The notes under the pieces are model-generated. The model made no database searches and was not told the DNA's origin. It was given only the letters and a program-made list of their open reading frames with translations. From Tanypteryx hageni (Eukaryota > Arthropoda > Insecta > Odonata > Petaluridae): a stretch of 64,000 nucleotides of DNA. This document shows, piece after piece, positions 45,480 through 55,118 of the stretch (the first letter of the stretch is position 1; every line of letters starts with the position of its first letter). The stretch lies in the NCBI GenBank assembly GCA_028673005.1, contig CM054116.1:148921173-148985172 (forward strand), in the 5' to 3' direction. The position numbers were made by a program, and so were the translations under genes.

Positions 45480-46071
45480 AGTCAGAAGTTCTTCTTTCCA
45501 CTACTTTAATTAAGGTGTGTGACAGCAATAGTAAACTGCATACCTGCAGAGCTCTTACTTGATTCCTGTTCACAATCACACTTTGTGACAGAATCATTGG
45601 TTCAGTGTTTGGATTTGAAGAAAATATGTAACTCAACTCCAATACAAGGCATTAGTAATATTAAATCACAACTGAAACATAGCACTACATTGCGAATTCA
45701 CTCAATTGTAAACCAACAGTGTTGCTTTAGAATGTTTAGTATTACCAAGAATATCAGGAGATGTACCATCTTCATATGTGAACATCTCTGAATGGAATCT
45801 GCCCAAGGAGCTTCCGTTAGCAGATCCTAGCTTCAACCAACCGGGATGGGTAGATTTACTACTAGGAGCAGAGATCTTTTTTCACTTGCTCAAACCTGAG
45901 AAGCAAACTCGGCCTGGTCCTTATCTGGTATTGCAAAATACAGAACAAGGATGGATTCTTGCAGGGCGATTTGAAGCTATTGACATACCACATGCACAGC
46001 CACAGAATGCATTCTGTGTCACAAGTGGAGTCAACCTAGAAAAACAACTGCAACTGAAATCGAGGAGCTGA
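45480..46071 (+). pseudogene. BEL/Pao protease region
   Basis: A frameshift follows gag. ELLLDSCSQSHFVTESL (about 45548) is the aspartic protease active-site region; the family usually has DSGS, here DSCS. The next frame (45778-46071) reads LADPSFNQPGWVDLLLGAEIFF and LQNTEQGWILAGRF, typical of the protease C-terminal part in BEL/Pao. Inactive because of the shift and probably the Gly to Cys change. Confidence 0.85.
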
Positions 46072-46823
46072 ATCAAACTCCACGATCAAGGGAAGAGAAG
46101 GAATGTGAGCAACATTTCCTTAATAATACTATCAGAGATCTCACAGGACGCTTCATAGTACGGCTGTCATTTTGGCAGGATCCTACACAGTTTGGCCAAT
46201 CACACCATATGGCAATTTCACAGCTTCATAACCTTGAAAGACGATTATAAAAAATGCTGTCTTAAGGACAGAATATAAAAAATTCCTGGACGACTACGAA
46301 TCCCTAGGCCTCATGCAAGCTGTGGATGAATTAGAAGGAGATTCAGCACCTGCATGTTATTTACCTCATCATTATGTGCTAAAGGAGTCAAGCACAACCA
46401 CTAAGATGAGAGTAGTCTTCGATGCTTCAGCAAGGACAGCTGATGGAAGATCATTGAATGATATACTAATGGTGGGGCCAACCGTGCAGCAAGATTTGCT
46501 GGCCATTGTTCTTCGATTTCGAACACAGCAAGTATGTTTTACTGACAACATAGAGAAAATGTACCGACAGATAAGGGTTGATGATCGCGATTGCAGATTT
46601 CAACGAATACTGTGGAGAAAATCAAGAGAAGATCCATTAGGTTTAATTAGTCCAATAGTGATCTTTGGCAAAATCTTCTTGCAGCAACTATGGCTATCCA
46701 AACTTGAATGGGACGAAGATCTGCCAGCAACTTTGAGAAGACTACAGGAAGTTGCAGCATATTGCTTGCGATTTGTAAATAATGCAAGAACCACACAAGC
46801 TGAAAGGCAGGTCGGTCCTTTAA
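46072..46823 (+). pseudogene. BEL/Pao reverse transcriptase, catalytic core deleted
   Basis: 46313 onward shows LPHHYVLKESSTTTKMRVVF, DASARTADGRSLNDILMVGP, VQQDLLAIVLRFR and IEKMYRQIRVDDRD, the RT fingers. It then jumps from QRILWR to DPLGLISPIVIFGKIFLQQLW, which normally lies well beyond the YVDD motif. The palm active site and most of RNase H are therefore lost. The frame is cut at 46823 by the piggyBac MITE. Confidence 0.88.
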
Positions 46824-47120
46824 CCGCTTCCCTGACGATTTTTTTACAATATAGGATCTAAAAAAAGTCATATTTTTTTATTGCAATTTCGAAAAAATCA
46901 TAATGATACAATTAAAGAAATGCAATTAATTTTTAACAGTAAATTTTAATAAAAATGTTATCGAACTTTGAAATTTTTATATTATTGATAGATACGAGGT
47001 ACTTGAACTCGGTTCATATTTAAAAGTTACATTTCTTTGGTGCAAACTACAAAATTAAGAAAAACTTACGTATAAAATGTACTTATATACAATATAAAAT
47101 ATCTCTATGCAATAAAAAAT

Positions 47121-47180
<60 letters not shown>

Positions 47181-48141
47181 TGTAAATTATATATACACTT
47201 ACGTAATAAACATGAAACAATAAAATAATATACAATAAAAAATAACTAATAATAGGTAAAAAAGTGCTAAATATTAAACATAACTAATTCACATATGCAA
47301 CAAATAAACTGTATACAAAATATAAACATTCATATATTTGAACTTGAACTTCTAAAACACCGCACCACGCATAACGGAACATTACGCGTCGCACAGTAGA
47401 AACGGCTCTTTCCTTATCCGCTTTCCCCATGCGTCTCGCTTTCATCTACACAATGCACACTGCTTCGTGGGGTTCTTCTTCTTTTCAGTAGTAGTAACAA
47501 GGTAACAGAATATAACAACAAAAACAAGAGAAAAATAAAAATGCTACGGAGCAGAAACGGAAGGAAAACTGCTAGACGTAATCACTCGAAAGCTGTACGA
47601 ATAACTGACCCGAAAATGTCTTCGAAAGGCCGATCCTAAAGGGTGCATACTTATCTCGAGGGGCATCACCAAGGAGGGGAGGCAAAGGACCTTCCAGGAA
47701 CTGAGGAACGAAAGAGTGGGTGGGCAAAACCCTCTCAGGTCGATTGACCTAGCAATGGAAAGAAAGGGTGGGTGGGGAAAACCCTCTCAGAGTGAATGAC
47801 CTAGCAATGGAAAGTGTCCTTGGTAGGGTAAAGAACATCTGGAGTAGCAATTGAAACAACTGGGTTGTAAAGAGAAATTTTGGCATCAGCGGTGCAAATG
47901 ACCGTGTGAGTTCAGTACTCCAATATTTCGAAGAACCCGCTTCGAGAAACCCTCCGAGAAATCTAATCTGTCTCTCTGAGTGACCTCTAACGGTCGGAAC
48001 GTAAACTACTACGAAGGATCGAAAAAACTCGGTTGCGTTTCTAAAGGAACGGAAAAAATACAGCGGCCCGAGTATACCCGGGCTTGTCAGAATTTGACCC
48101 TCGCCTCGATCCGAGTATACTCGGGGTAATCAGGGAAGCGG
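46824..48141. mobile_element. Non-autonomous piggyBac-type element (1.3-kb MITE)
   Basis: TTAA at 46820-46823 and 48142-48145. Tips CCGCTTCCCTGACGA and, inverted, CCGCTTCCCTGATTA share 12 identical bases. It has no transposase. It contains a (TA)n tract (47121-47178), a tandem duplication of about 50 bp (47717-47812) and two subterminal palindromes near the right end: CCCGAGTATACCCGGG (48067-48082) and CCGAGTATACTCGG (48111-48124). It is inserted in the BEL/Pao polymerase. Confidence 0.9.
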
Positions 48142-48145
48142 TTAA

Positions 48146-49523
48146 CTATGCCTGAACTTAAGAATGCTCTACACAGCTGTATCAAGATCGCTCAAACTTG
48201 TACGTATTTAACTGAAATTCACAGTTTGCAAAACATGAATTTTGTTAGTAGCAAAAGCAAGTTGAAATCCTTGAGTCCCTTTCTATGTGGGCACAAAATT
48301 CTTAGAGTAGGAGGTCAACTACAAGCATCTAAGCTTCCATTTGAGCAGAAACATCAAGCAATATTACCTCCGAAGCATCATCTGACAAGGTTGATCATCG
48401 AAGAAGAGCACAAACGCCTGTTACATGCAGGATGTCAGTTGCTGCATGCATCACTGCGACAAAACTATTGGATTGTAAATGGCAGGAACATCATAAAACA
48501 GGTCATTCATCATTGCTTAATCTGTCATAAACTAAGGGCAGAATCGGCAAAACAGTTGATGGGACAACTACTGAATTATCGAGTAGAGCCGAACAGACCA
48601 TTTTGCAATACAGGAATTGATTATGCGGGACTGTTATACATCAAGTCAGGTTCCCGACGAACAAAAACAAAAATTTAGTGTTATGTAGCCGTATTTGTAT
48701 GCTTAACTACAAGAGCCATGCACCTAGAAGTGGTCAGCGATATGACTAGCCACTCCTTTTTGGCTGCACTCAAGAGGTTTATATCCCGAAGAGGCAAGTG
48801 TGCGCACATCTACAGTGACAACGGAACTACATTCATAGGCACAAACAAGGAGCTTCGCCAGTTAGATGATAGCATCAAATCAATGCACAGGGAAGATACA
48901 CGGTGGTAAATTACATAAGTGGCGAAGGGATCCAGTGGCACTTCATTCCACCACGAGCTCCTCACTTTGGTGGAATTTGGGAGGCTGGGGTGAAATCATT
49001 TAAATATCACTTAAGAAGAGTCATGGGACTCACCTGCCTAACTTTCGAAGAATTAAGTACCCTTCTAATACAAATTGAAGCTTGCATTAATTCAAGACCT
49101 TTAGTGCCTATTTCCAATGACCCAAATGGCCTATCACCATTGACTCCGGGTCATTTTCTTATTGGCCAACCAATCACTTCCTTACCAGAACCAGACCTAA
49201 GTAATACTCGAATTAGTGTTCTCTCCAGATGGCAGCAACTTCAGCAGAAACTTCAACACTTCTGGAAGTCATGATCTAACGATTATCTGACTCACCTACA
49301 GCAAAGAGCCAAGTGGTCCATGAAGAGTAGAAACGTGCAGCCAGGGACATTGGCGATATTAAGGGAGGATAACTCATCACCAATGTGCTGGAAAGTGGGA
49401 GTCATTGAAGAGATCCATCCTGGTGCAGATGGACTAGAACGTATTATCACTATCCGCACCCCTCATGGAACATTTAAAAGACCCATTACCAAACTTTGTC
49501 CTCTTCCTTTAGATAAGGACTGA
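48146..49523 (+). pseudogene. BEL/Pao integrase and C-terminal domain, few lesions
   Basis: A zinc-binding HHCC region (HAGCQLLHASLRQNYWI ... HHCLICHKLRAES) leads to the catalytic core: FCNTGIDYAGLLYIKSG (first D), IYSDNGTTFIG (second D) and FGGIWEAGVKSFK (E). The C-terminal module (49320-49523) has VQPGTLAILREDN, WKVGVIEEIHPG and a terminal TIRTPHGTFKRPITKLCPLP. Stops at 48676-48678 and 49272-49274 and a frameshift near 48905 disable it. The enzyme joins retroelement DNA to the host genome. Confidence 0.9.
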
Positions 49524-49603
49524 GAATTTAATGTGTTTAATTTATGTTTATATTTGTTATGTAGTGTTTAAAAGAGAATTTAATTCCCTTTTGGCGGGTG
49601 GTA

Positions 49604-49990
49604 TGTTGAGATTTGAATTGCTGTGGGTAACTATCTTCTTCCCCTGTAGTTTGATTTGGACCTGTCCATGGGTCATGTGATGTGACGTGACAGAGGAGAA
49701 AGGAGAGAGAGTAAGCCGAGTGTTGGAGTGTCGGTGGGACGGAACAATGAAGAGGGCATGCCGAGCTCCCAGCAGTCAAGACAAAGAGTTTTAAATTTTA
49801 CCCATGGCCCTTTTGTGTGTGCCTTTTACGGATTTGTATTCCCGTCAGTTATTTTAGGAGTTGGTTGACCACAAAAATCTAGAGATTTGAATTAATCTAT
49901 GTTTTTGTTTTTTAATTTCTTTTTGTATTAATACAGTCCACTTTAAGTTTTTGTATCTTTATTTAACTGCAAACCTTCTGCTACCGAACA
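49604..49990 (+). repeat. 3' LTR of BEL/Pao element
   Basis: 387 bp from TGTTGAG to GAACA, preceded by a short purine-rich stretch (GGCGGGTGGTA) that may be the polypurine tract. Its first 99 bp match the 5' remnant. Confidence 0.9.
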
Positions 49991-50935
49991 ATACCCTCAA
50001 CCACAGAGCGTGATATTGTAAAATCTTACATATTATCGGAAGAAAAAATTGGTGATGATGTTATTATAATATGCATGATATTGAAAATTAGAATTATATG
50101 CTTATGGGAATAAAATTGATGTTAATTCAATTAAAGAAAAATGAAAAAAATATAATTCCGGAACTCGAATTTTCTATAACTCAAATAATTTTTTCTTTCC
50201 CTTGAGATTCGCGTTGTAGAAGTTCCAATGTATATATATAAATATTTAAAAATATATTTCCATAACCTGAATTTTCTATTACTCGAATAATTATTACTTT
50301 TCCTTGAGATTTGAGTCATGGAAGTTATCAACTGTATTTATTATGACGGCATTAATTTCCATTAAAAGCATTAAATCACTGCAATCGTAATGTATAATAC
50401 CAGCTCCCTTTAAAAGAATTTAGGCTGTTGACATAGTATTTAAAGATTTTCATTGTTGAAAAGAGGAATAAATTCACACTTTTTTCTGATTAAAAGTTGA
50501 TATTTATGCTAATTCGGTAGGTATTTGAATTCTTCTTTCAAAAATTAAGAACTCCGTTCTTTCAGATAGACAACTGTTCTTTTCCCAAATTCTCAATTTA
50601 AAGTAATTCAAAAATGCATTTTTTGAAAGCCTTTCACATAATCTCATGCATTTCTTATGGGGTATTGAAATGGAACATTGGGGTTAAAAAGACACCTTAA
50701 ATATTATTTTTTTGTGATTTTCGATTTTTCTCGTTGGTTGTGACACTCAACCTACCAACATGCTAAATTTCATATTTCTATCTCTTCTAGAAGTACCTTA
50801 GAGTTTTGTGTCAATTAGTGAGTGAGTTGGTTGGTTGGTTGTGACACTCAACCTACCAACATGCTAAATTTCATATTTCTATCTCTTCTAGAAGTACCTT
50901 AGAGTTTTGTGTCAATTAGTGAGTGAGTGAGGCAC
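49991..50935 (-). repeat. Repeat X, copy 2, second segment
   Basis: Continues repeat X after the BEL/Pao element. It serves as the unoccupied reference site for the RTE-B (15799) and long-TIR (19059) insertions in copy 1. A 102-bp unit is tandemly duplicated at about 50733-50930. Confidence 0.75.
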
Positions 50936-51143
50936 AAGTAGCTATATTGTTATAGATATATAACTGAACGAGAGCTTAGTGCCACGGACTGAAAAGTAGC
51001 TTAGTGTCATGACATCACTCAGACCGTGAGAGCAAAGGGAAAACAATTTTGGGTATTAATTTAAAGTAATTCTCATCAAGTAGGAGGAATGAAATTTGAT
51101 TATAGGGCACCAATGCTTGCAGTAGACAAGCACCGATTACTAG
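50936..51143 (+). mobile_element. Helitron-like 3' end fragment
   Basis: Ends with an imperfect hairpin GCTTGCAGTAGACAAGC (51115-51131), then CTAG at 51140-51143 followed by T. No coding sequence. Confidence 0.5.
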
Positions 51144-51904
51144 TATATATAATTTATAGACTTCTTAGAGAGGAGGAACATATACATATAGAAGGATAGT
51201 AATGTTTAGGCACTTCCGGAAGAGCTGGAAATTCGAAATTTTTTACAACCGTAGGATTATGTGCAAAACCGACTAGAAAAAATGAAAATCTTGAAAAGGT
51301 TCAACATTGCGACCGCTAAAAATTCGCAATTGTTTAACAGATTTTTAAGGTTTATGTATTTCCGAATGTGCTACAAAGCTGAAATTCTTTTTAAAGCTAA
51401 AATTTGTAAAAAAAAAAACAAATTGGGATTATAGAAATTTCGATATTTTAAATTGTTTGGCTGTTAAAAATTCTTTGTTTAAACAAATAGGTAAATGTTT
51501 AGATACTACATGGTGAGCTAGGGAGCTGAAATTTTTATGTTATTTAGAGTTTTGTCCATATGCACAAATACATATTTGATAACCGCCATGAAGATGTTAC
51601 TGTGGCTGTTAAAAATACTTCAAATTTAAACAATTAGAAAAATATTATTTCATTTCTAGATGTGCTATAACTTTTACATGTAGTAGAAATGTGTGACATT
51701 AGTGCACCACAATAGAAAAAATTTTAATATTCTAAAAATTACAAATTTTAGGTATTGCTTTTATCAAATATTATTCCATAAGGAAAGAACAAAAATTGAT
51801 TCCGAGATGTTATCTTTTGAATCAAAAAAATATTTCTAATAATGAAATATCTCTCTGAATAATTAATATGTTTTTAAAGGTGATATGAAATGCTTGCAAC
51901 TACT

Positions 51905-51953
<49 letters not shown>
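51144..51953 (+). mobile_element. Helitron-like repeat Y running into (TA)n
   Basis: Starts directly after the preceding CTAG with the Y 5' sequence (GACTTCTTAGAGAGGAGG, AGGATAGTAATG) and runs to a truncated end at CTTGCAACTACTTG. It then passes into a (TA)n tract (51908-51953). Confidence 0.6.
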
Positions 51954-51955
<2 letters not shown>

Positions 51956-51974
51956 CATAACATATATATATACC

Positions 51975-52340
51975 ATAACAATACATAACAACATCTCCTA
52001 AACTCCTTCACTCCCCCTGGCCTCAACCTTTGATAGCTTTTCACTCCCTTTCTGTATTCTCCCAACCCCCTACCAATCCCCAGCCCCCTCCGTATCCTCC
52101 AATCCTCGACCTTTCCGCACTACCCTTCCACTCCCATGCCTCCACCCATTGTCACCGCCATCAGTTCTCTCTCTGTAGCTGATGAAGGAGTAATTCTGAA
52201 AGCTTCTACATTTGTGATGTTTCTGTGTTTTAGTGTTCTTTTACGTGTGTCGCTTCGACATCCCCGGGGCCTCGCCAACCTGAAGTCGTCTGATTGGTGA
52301 GTGTTCACTTGGTTTCCTCATCCCAACACCTTGTTGACAT

Positions 52341-52341
<1 letters not shown>
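51975..52341 (+). mobile_element. Penelope-like element 3' terminal fragment
   Basis: Begins with the last codons of a Penelope-like protein (LLNSFTPPGLNL) and continues through a 3' UTR that recurs at 60765-61085 (inverted), 61375-61505 and 63877-64000. A hammerhead-like core is at 52179-52201. It ends CACCTTGTTGACATCC directly against a (TA)n tract (52342-52402). Confidence 0.8.
52179..52201 (+). ncRNA. Hammerhead-ribozyme-like core
   Basis: CTGATGA (52179-52185) and GAAA (52198-52201) enclose AGGAGTAATTCT, which can form a 4-bp stem II with a GTAA loop. Penelope-like elements are known to carry hammerhead motifs in their terminal repeats. Stems I and III are not convincing by eye. Equivalent cores are at 60909-60931 (minus) and 63921-63943 (plus). 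Confidence 0.5.
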
Positions 52342-52409
<68 letters not shown>

Positions 52410-52415
52410 TACACA

Positions 52416-53068
52416 AGGGTGAATCAAAAAGTTCCCGGAAAGTTTCAGTAGCAATTTTCCTCCATTCCAAATAATAACAAAGCATTGTTGCCTAAAACTA
52501 GCATTATCATAGGTATAAAAATTCAATATTTCATAACAATTCAATCATTTGTTATAATATAAAAGCAGTTTTTCTAACCCATTAATTCATGAGTATGGAT
52601 AACTTAAAGTTTGAGATTCGAGTAAACATCAAGTTTTTGACAAAACTAGGCTGGAAATCGAATGCCATTATTCAGGCTTTGCAGAAAGTTTAAGGGGATG
52701 ATGCATCCAAGAAAACTGCAGTTTATGAATGAATTAAACGGTTTAAGCTTGGACGAGAAGGCATTAAAGATGACTATCGAAGTGGAAGACCATCAATGTC
52801 GATCAACGAAGACACTGTGGTTGCCATCCAATCAATTGAAACATGGATCTACCAGTATTATCCGGAATGCAAAATTCAATCTAAACAATGGTTACCAAGG
52901 GGGTCAAGTGGACCAATAAAGTTCAAAGCTGAACGATCAACGACATCGAATGCATAAGTGTTTAGAGTTAAATGGTGAATATGTTGAAAAATAACTCCAA
53001 AATAAATGGTTCTTTTTGAGTTTCTTTTGTTTTTATATGATGATTCCGGGAACTTTTTGATTCACCCT
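52416..53068 (+). mobile_element. mariner internal-deletion derivative
   Basis: Ends AGGGTGAATCAAAAAGTTCC and, inverted, the same 20 bases, form a terminal inverted repeat of about 24 bp in TA-rich flanks. Length is about 650 bp, half of an autonomous mariner. It is a different family from 11651. Confidence 0.88.
52595..52960 (+). pseudogene. mariner transposase remnant
   Basis: ATG 52595 (MDNLKFEIRVNIKFLTKLGW) opens the N-terminal DNA-binding region, through IIQALQKV, a stop, then KTAVYEWIKRFKLGREGIKDD and SGRPSMSINEDTV. It then jumps to IETWIYQYYPECKIQSKQWL, which belongs around the first catalytic aspartate, and ends with GSSGPIKFKAERS. The DDD core is essentially deleted. It could at most encode a DNA-binding fragment. 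Confidence 0.85.
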
Positions 53069-53081
53069 CATATATACCCCT

Positions 53082-53304
53082 GCAGCCAAGGACCCAATGC
53101 AGAGTGCTCCAGGCTGCAGAAAATAACTTGACGACCGTATGGGGCCAACGGCTTAGGGCGGATGAACCTCTTAGGGAGGGTGATGGTCCCTCAGGTGGAG
53201 GAAATGCCCCTGGAACCCATCTAGTAGCGTCTGTACCCCATGTAAGGGGCGGCTACAAAAGGCGTGTGTACCCCAGGTTAGGGGCAGCCTCTCTAGACAG
53301 CGGA
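53082..53304 (+). mobile_element. RTE-A 5' leader fragment
   Basis: Matches the start of RTE-A (compare 53804 onward and 15092 on the minus strand) at roughly 90 percent by eye, then stops after CTCTCTAGACAG. Unusually, the 3' part is missing, whereas LINEs normally lose the 5' part. Confidence 0.75.
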
Positions 53305-53803
53305 ATGTTTTCTTCGGATAATATGTAAGATTTTACTCTCTCTAAAACAATAATTGCATCATGACTGTGATTGTGGGTATCATAGATAATTGCAATTCTC
53401 ACAGACTACTGAAAGCACATACATGATGATTAAATTTGGATTATCGACTCTAGGAAGGAGAAAATAGGTTTGTTTTTCTCCAGGGCTATAAGGGATCACA
53501 ATAAGAGAATTTGGATATTACAGATAGTTGCCGTAATTTCATGGTAAATTATAAATATACGACTATTACTCAGGGAATTGATTATTTAATACATACAGGG
53601 GGAAAGGGTTTAAGACTCCTCTGATGGCTACTGATACTTCGAAGACCCTTCTCCTCACTCCACTCTTAACTACTTTCTCAACTTTCAACCTCCCTCTACT
53701 GCTGCAAAAACAAGAAAACCGCATAAAAAGTTTTCTGCATGTAAATGGTATTAATATATTGAAAATCTCATCTATGTGAAAATCAAACTTGATAAATAAC
53801 CGT
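53305..53803 (-). repeat. Repeat X fragment (copy 3)
   Basis: Nearly identical to 15093-15588 in inverted orientation, with the same RTE-A junction at one end. Confidence 0.85.
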
Positions 53804-54776
53804 GCAGCCAGGGACCCAACGCCAAGTGCCAGGAGGCGGAAAATAACTTGATGACCCTAGGGGGCGAACAGCTTCGGGCAGATGAACCTCTTAGGGCGGG
53901 TGATGGTCCCTCAGGTGGAGGAAATGCCCCTGAAACCCATCTAGTAGCGACTGTACCTCATGTTAGGGGCGGCTACAAAAGGCGTCTGTACCCCAGGTTA
54001 GGGGCGGCCTCTCTAGACAGTGGAAGGCAACAGGAAACCACTGCTGAAATTATCCCATGTTATGGTGTGGAAGAGTTAGAAACATCATGGATTCTTTGCA
54101 AATTAAATATTCCGGAGTTAAAATAGTTTCCCGATCGGATCTCTGGGAGAGACATTTTATGAAGAGTCTAGAGAATAAAGCAAAGTCAGAGGAAGGAGGA
54201 AGATTAAGATTAGGGACCTGGAATGTAAGGACGTTATTAAGAGCTGGAAAATTGAAAAATCTCAAGAGAGAGATGGAGTTAAACAAGATGGACATTATTG
54301 GGATAAGCGAGGTGAGATGGGAGGGAAATGGTGAGTTGAGGAGTGACGATACCAAGTTATACTACTCGGGGAATACCAGGGGGAGAAACAGGGTAGGAAT
54401 GATAGTTAATAAGAAGATTGAACCGAGTGTTACCAGGGTCATTTATGACAGTAATAGAATTATTGGACTGATTTTAAATGCTAAACCAAAGAACACGCTA
54501 GTCATCCAGGAGTACATGCCAACCAGTGACCATGACGATGGGGAAGTGGAGGAAGTGTATGAGAGAATATGTGCCATACTGGACCAGGAAGGAAAGGGAT
54601 GCTGTAAAATAGTGATGGGAGACTGGAATGCGAGTGTGGGAGAGGGACGAGCCGATGGAGTTGTGGGGCAGTTCGAGCTGGGACAGAGAAATGAAAGGGG
54701 AGACAGCCTTATCGAGTTCTGCAAGGAGAGGAACATGATAATAACCAACACCTGGTATAAGAATCATAAGAGATGG
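53804..54776 (+). mobile_element. RTE-A copy 2, cut by a CR1-type LINE
   Basis: Starts with the RTE-A leader and runs through the endonuclease domain until about 54776, where the 3' tail of the CR1-like element begins. Confidence 0.85.
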
Positions 54777-54803
54777 CTATATTGTTTATTGTTTACTAAA
54801 TGA
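53848..54803 (+). pseudogene. RTE-A endonuclease domain, 3' truncated
   Basis: 53848-54126 is the 92-codon leader frame. The overlapping frame 54057-54803 gives the endonuclease: LRLGTWNVRTLLRAG, IIGISEVRWEGNG, KIVMGDWNASVGEG, ERGDSLIEFCKERN and NTWYKNHKRWLY. The SDH motif and reverse transcriptase are missing because the element is interrupted. The last codons (after about 54776) belong to the next element. This copy retains the endonuclease half that copy 1 at 14388 has lost. Confidence 0.88.
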
Positions 54804-55118
54804 GTTGCAATTTGGCTACATGCCAGGTGGCAACATTACATGACTCATTGTCAATAAATTTCACATCATCTAACTTACTGTGTGATCAAGGTCACTTGTC
54901 CAAAATTTAACTGAATAAAATTATTAATTTTATAAAAATAATACAATTTTGGCTAAAATACTTATAATACAATTACTTTCCCCTTGGCTTTAATCGGAGC
55001 CAAAGTTTTCGAGGTTCATGGTAGGCCTTCACGGTTACCGTAGTGGTCCCGGGGCCCACAAAGTCCCCACCGTACTTCACCCTACCAAGCATTCACTCTA
55101 CTTCCTCCGGCTCACTCG

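Larger units (their letters stand above)
42084..49990 (+). mobile_element. BEL/Pao LTR retrotransposon with internal insertions
   Basis: The 5' LTR remnant begins TGTTGAGATTTG at 42084 and the 3' LTR spans 49604-49990 ending GAACA. The 5-bp target duplication is ATACC (42079-42083 and 49991-49995). Internal order is gag, zinc knuckles, protease, RT remnant, integrase, as for BEL/Pao. Two foreign segments lie inside (42183-44030 and 46824-48141). The reverse transcriptase catalytic core is deleted. Confidence 0.9.

Noticed and set aside
50733..50935. Satellite array
   Set aside because: Only a two-unit tandem duplication within one repeat X copy.
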